From Monosiga brevicollis MX1 (taxonomy: Eukaryota > Opisthokonta > Choanoflagellata > Craspedida > Salpingoecidae): DNA of 64,000 bases. A program made the position numbers and the translations under genes. Location: positions 430,527-494,526 of the forward strand of contig NW_001865039.1 in the NCBI RefSeq assembly GCF_000002865.3. The letters run 5' to 3'. Shown here in pieces: positions 60,253 to 64,000 of the stretch (within the stretch, counting starts at the first letter, position 1; every line of letters begins with the position of its first letter). The notes beneath the pieces are model-generated. The model did not search any database. It was not told the DNA's origin and saw nothing but the letters and a program-made list of their open reading frames with translations.

Positions 60253-60630
60253 TCACCTCACACCACCAACGACAACAACAACAAGTGCGCGCGCCACAAA
60301 AAAAAAAAAACAAGAAACAGCTGCAGCAACCAAAACACCCACAACACCGATGACACCATTCTTGATGACAAGAACGACATAAACTGTACAAATCGCAGCA
60401 ATAAGCTTCAGGTGGTTTTGTATAGTTTTCAACGTAAAAGGTGCTGATTTCTGCATTAATTGGTCAAGTAGCAACGGAAAAGGCTGGTAAGGCCGAGAGG
60501 GGGCGATAACAACGCCGAGATCAACAGGACTGCCTCGCCATAGGGAGGGGGCTTCGGTGACTTCATCCGCTTCATCCGGCTCCAGAGTGAACCGACGGCA
60601 GCTGGCACTGAGCAGCTCGGGTTGGAACAC
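60253..60630 (-). CDS. Doubtful 125-aa ORF with a hydrophobic C-terminal half
   Basis: Opens with MFQPELLSASCRRFTLEPDE, then YQPFPLLLDQLMQKSAPFTL, and has a hydrophobic stretch LIAAICTVYVVLVIKNGVIG. The last part is a translation of CAACAACAACAACA and an A-run on the plus strand, which weakens it. It could be a small membrane protein whose real 3' end is spliced elsewhere. No family recognised. Confidence 0.22.
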   Translation of the reverse strand: MFQPELLSASCRRFTLEPDEADEVTEAPSLWRGSPVDLGVVIAPSRPYQPFPLLLDQLMQKSAPFTLKTIQNHLKLIAAICTVYVVLVIKNGVIGVVGVLVAAAVSCFFFFVARALVVVVVGGVR

Positions 60631-61261
<631 letters not shown>

Positions 61262-62686
61262 ATGGCCAAGAAAGCCGGTGGCGGTCGCCGCGACCGGGCA
61301 AACAGAAATGCGCCCAAAAAGCAGAGCATCGGCCTGCTCTGGGTCTTCCTGGGCGCCTTGGGGGTCTTTGCTGGCTTTTACGGCCTCATCACCCTCACCG
61401 AGGCCATGCGACCAGCGCACTTGGAACGGCTGCCGCTCATCTCCATGCCAACGGACGAAAAGTACAAGGCCGTGGTTCGGGATGAGAACCTGCGCAAGGC
61501 CCTAATCAGCAAGCGGCGAACCCCAACGGAGGAACGCGCTTACCAGGATGGTTACGAGAAGAACCAGTTCAACCAGTGGATCTCCGACCAGCTTCCCCTG
61601 CAGCGCCGCGCCTGGGATACCCGCCAAGTGGACTGCCTCAAGCGCGAACACTACAACATTGATTCCCTCCCCACCGTCTCGGTGATTATCATTTTTTACA
61701 ATGAAGCTCGCTCCACGCTCATGCGCACCGTCTGGTCGGTCCTCGACCGCACCCACCCTACCCTGCTCAAAGAGATTATCCTTGTCGACGACCACAGCAG
61801 CATGGAACATCTCGGCCAGCCACTCGAAGACGAGGTTGCAGCCACCCCCAAGACCAAGCTGCTCCGCCTCGACAAGCGCTCGGGCCTGATTCGGGCCAAG
61901 GTGCACGGCGCCCTCAATGCCGTCGGTGACGTCATTCTTTTCTTGGATAGCCACTGCGAAGTCAATGACGGCTACCTCGAGCCCTTGCTCGACCGCATCT
62001 ACCGCAACCGCAAGACGGTTGCGATGCCCATCATCGATGCCATCGACTTTGAAACCTGGGAACATCGCACCGGCCTCTTGGAGCGAGGCGTCTTTGATTG
62101 GACCCTCACCTTCAGCTGGAAGATGCTCAGCCCCATGCAGGAAGCGGAGCGTGCCGATGACCCCTTGGCCCCGTTTACCTCCCCAGCCATGGCCGGCGGC
62201 CTGTTTGCCATGGATCGTAAGTTCTTCTTTGAGATTGGGGCCTACGACATGGGTATGGACACCTGGGGCGGCGAGAACATTGAGATGTCCGTCCGCATCT
62301 GGACCTGCGGCGGCGTCATTGAGGCCGTGCCGTGCTCCCACGTTGGCCATGTCTTCCGCCAAAAGACTCCCTACAAGTTCAAGGACAAGGATCCCCTCAA
62401 GACAATTGGCCGCAACCTCAACCGCGTGGCCGATGTCTGGATGGATGATCACGCCGACCTCTACTATGCCAAGACCGGCCACCGCTATCTCGGCCATGGC
62501 AACACCACTGCCCTCGAAGAGCGCCTCGCATTCCGTCGTGATAACCAGTGCAAGTCCTTTTCTTGGTATCTCAAAAATGTTTTCCCTGATTTGGAGCTGC
62601 CACAAAACTTGATTGTTCTCAATGCCTCGCGTTTTCCCACACTGGCCTGCCCCAATGTGCGGCGTCCGTGGTATGCACGCCGCTGA
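61262..62686 (+). CDS. Polypeptide N-acetylgalactosaminyltransferase (GALNT-like), intronless, no lectin domain
   Basis: Type II Golgi membrane enzyme that starts mucin-type O-glycans. 474 aa in one exon. The start MAKKAGGGRRDRANRNAPKK gives a basic cytosolic tail followed by the membrane segment IGLLWVFLGALGVFAGFYGL. The catalytic domain has TVSVIIIFYNEARSTLMRTV, EIILVDDHSS, SGLIRAKVHGA, VILFLDSHCEVNDGYLEPLL (DxH manganese site), AMAGGLFAMDRKFFFEIGAY, DTWGGENIEMSVRIWTCGG and PCSHVGHVFRQKTPYKF. These are the glycosyltransferase-27 hallmarks in order. Animal enzymes are usually 550-600 aa and end in a ricin-type lectin domain; here the protein stops soon after the catalytic domain. Strong GC-ending codon bias. 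A second in-frame ATG lies 39 bp upstream (MIEAYDSTQG). Confidence 0.95.
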   Translation: MAKKAGGGRRDRANRNAPKKQSIGLLWVFLGALGVFAGFYGLITLTEAMRPAHLERLPLISMPTDEKYKAVVRDENLRKALISKRRTPTEERAYQDGYEKNQFNQWISDQLPLQRRAWDTRQVDCLKREHYNIDSLPTVSVIIIFYNEARSTLMRTVWSVLDRTHPTLLKEIILVDDHSSMEHLGQPLEDEVAATPKTKLLRLDKRSGLIRAKVHGALNAVGDVILFLDSHCEVNDGYLEPLLDRIYRNRKTVAMPIIDAIDFETWEHRTGLLERGVFDWTLTFSWKMLSPMQEAERADDPLAPFTSPAMAGGLFAMDRKFFFEIGAYDMGMDTWGGENIEMSVRIWTCGGVIEAVPCSHVGHVFRQKTPYKFKDKDPLKTIGRNLNRVADVWMDDHADLYYAKTGHRYLGHGNTTALEERLAFRRDNQCKSFSWYLKNVFPDLELPQNLIVLNASRFPTLACPNVRRPWYARR

Positions 62687-63535
62687 GTGTTGACCTGTGG
62701 CACCGCGACACTTGCTGAAGCCTGTGCCCATCTCAAGCAACAGGTCAGCTGAGAAGACAAGTATGAAATCAGACTTGCTCATTTTTTGGGGGAGCCTTGT
62801 CAAGACTGAAGCCATCGCATCTGTGCGCATGTCGCTGCCCCTTGCGGGGTGCAGCATGATCTATCATATGTCCTGTTGTACTGGGCATGGTGTGTTCATT
62901 GTACCTTTTTGGGCGTGACAGCAAGAACATGTTCTGCCCCTTGCATTCCATCATCGATGTTGTCTGTGGCGGCGGCGGCGGCGGCTGTAGCTGCCATTGG
63001 TCTACGCGCATGCACACGCGCGCTCGTGGCATGTCTGCATGGTGATGGTGAGCGTGTCTTCGCCCTCCAGCGACTTGATTCAATTAGGAAGTGGTATCAA
63101 TGGTGGATTTGAGCGTGATGTGAGCGTGTGCGCACATCCACGCGCAGGTGAAATTTATATTCCGATCAAAGCCGATGTCATTCCTTCGTGGCATATAAGT
63201 CAGATATGCAGAACAGATAAAGAATGCATTTGACAACCTTCCTCTCACGTCCTTAACCCCGCCTTAGCACATGACCATCGCCACCAGCGGCGCGGGCAAA
63301 CCAGATAGAGTTCGCCCAAGAAAAGAGCAAAGAGAGAGTTTAGAGCTTTGTTGTCACACTTTTTTTTTTTTTCTTTTTTTTTTTTTCTATCAATCACTGC
63401 GCTGTCGAGTCACGATTCGTTTGATAGCCGAGCATTGGAACGGACACGAGCGGTGATCTCACACCTGTGACCGAGCGTTCCGTGCGGTTGCGCCACGGAC
63501 GACGGCGTGTCTTTGGTTGAAGAATAACCGCCAAC
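62687..63535. other. Intergenic region before the COG4-like gene
   Basis: 849 bp. Contains GGCGGCGGCGGCGGCGG at 62967-62984, an ATG-rich stretch near 63040, and T runs at 63358-63386. No coding region supported. Confidence 0.4.
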
Positions 63536-63907
63536 ATGGCGGACCTTGATGGTCAGTCGCTGTACCTGCTCGCGCATGTGCTCTACCGCCACCGACCTTG
63601 AGCTCTGACCGTGTTGGCTCCCTGTGGCTCGCCCCTTTGGCATTAGTGACCAATGTCACCGACATTCACAGCATTCATCGACTCCTTCAGCAAATCCAAG
63701 ATGAGCAGGTACAACTTTTATCACCATGCTCGCGCATCATTGCTGAATGATCCTTTGGTGTTTGAACGTTTAATTTTTTCGGTCTGCCCGGTGGTGTTGT
63801 CGCTGATCGGGTCCCGGTGTGCAGCGGACGGAGGAGGAGGCTCTTCGCCAAGTGCTCGCCCGGCAAGAGATCGTGCATAAGAGCGTGCAGCGACTTCAAC
63901 TCTCAAG
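63536..63907 (+). CDS. COG4: Possible COG4 (conserved oligomeric Golgi complex subunit 4), 5' end only
   Basis: Three short exons in phase: 63536-63551 (MADLD), then VTNVTDIHSIHRLLQQIQDE with donor GTACAA near 63709, then RTEEEALRQVLARQEIVHKS and VQRLQLS ending at donor GTGAGC (63908). MADLD and the following helices resemble the start of COG4 ([27 protein letters not shown]). The evidence is short and partly coiled coil, so this is a tentative call. The gene continues past the right edge. Confidence 0.45.
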
Positions 63908-64000
63908 GTGAGCTGAAACCTTTTGGCTTCCAGGTGTTTGTCCATTGTAGCCGTACATCTTGCCACTGCCGCTCAATTGATGCCAACCCATGGTCTACCC

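Noticed and set aside
61502-62857. 451-aa antisense ORF over the GalNAc-transferase gene
   Set aside because: It is a shadow caused by GC-ending codon bias of the sense gene; the sense frame has all glycosyltransferase motifs.

Overview
This window is nuclear DNA from a compact, intron-rich protist genome. The closest fit is a choanoflagellate, and Monosiga brevicollis is my best guess. Reasons: most genes are split by many short introns (typically 50-300 bp, GT-AG, strong GTAAGT/GTGAGT/GTACGT donors). The gene set is animal-like, including a PTB-domain tyrosine kinase, ASCC2, TAF10, WDR55, ERdj5, a Rabin8-type GEF and a GalNAc-transferase. There are flagellar genes (an outer-arm dynein docking subunit). 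Intergenic spaces are a few hundred bp and rich in GT, CT and homopolymer microsatellites. The species name is an inference; no marker gene proves it. I see no transposon, virus-derived element, tRNA, rRNA or CRISPR.

Layout from left to right (strand): PI4K-alpha-like lipid kinase helical region, cut by the left edge (-); Enhancer of polycomb (+); Peter Pan/SSF1 Brix protein (-); unknown acidic protein (-); secreted or membrane-anchored JmjC protein, with an assembly gap (-); dynein-docking coiled-coil protein (+); CMGC kinase (-); 63-aa coiled-coil protein (-); unknown helical protein (+); unknown coiled-coil protein (-); ASCC2 (+); intronless CmcJ/AsaB-like oxygenase (+); ATP synthase subunit g (-); TAF10 (+); WDR55 (-); ANKRD39 (+); uL5/RPL11 (-); PTB-PTB tyrosine kinase (+); Ubc6/UBE2J2 (+); ERdj5/DNAJC10 (-); STXBP4-like PDZ/Tudor-like/WW protein (+); ATPase inhibitor IF1 (+); Rabin8/Sec2 GEF (-); a doubtful ORF (-); intronless GalNAc-transferase (+); start of a COG4-like gene, cut by the right edge (+).

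The genes are not an operon, but the arrangement is regular: eight head-to-head pairs with ATG-to-ATG gaps from 170 bp to 1.3 kb, so most promoters here are probably shared. Some neighbours share a theme: UBE2J2 and ERdj5 both serve ER-associated degradation, subunit g and IF1 both act on mitochondrial ATP synthase, and PPAN and RPL11 both serve the large ribosomal subunit. The most unusual items are the tyrosine kinase with HMD in place of HRD, the three-PDZ/coiled-coil/Tudor-like/WW fusion, the two intronless enzymes, and two neighbouring genes whose stop codons lie inside AATAAA.
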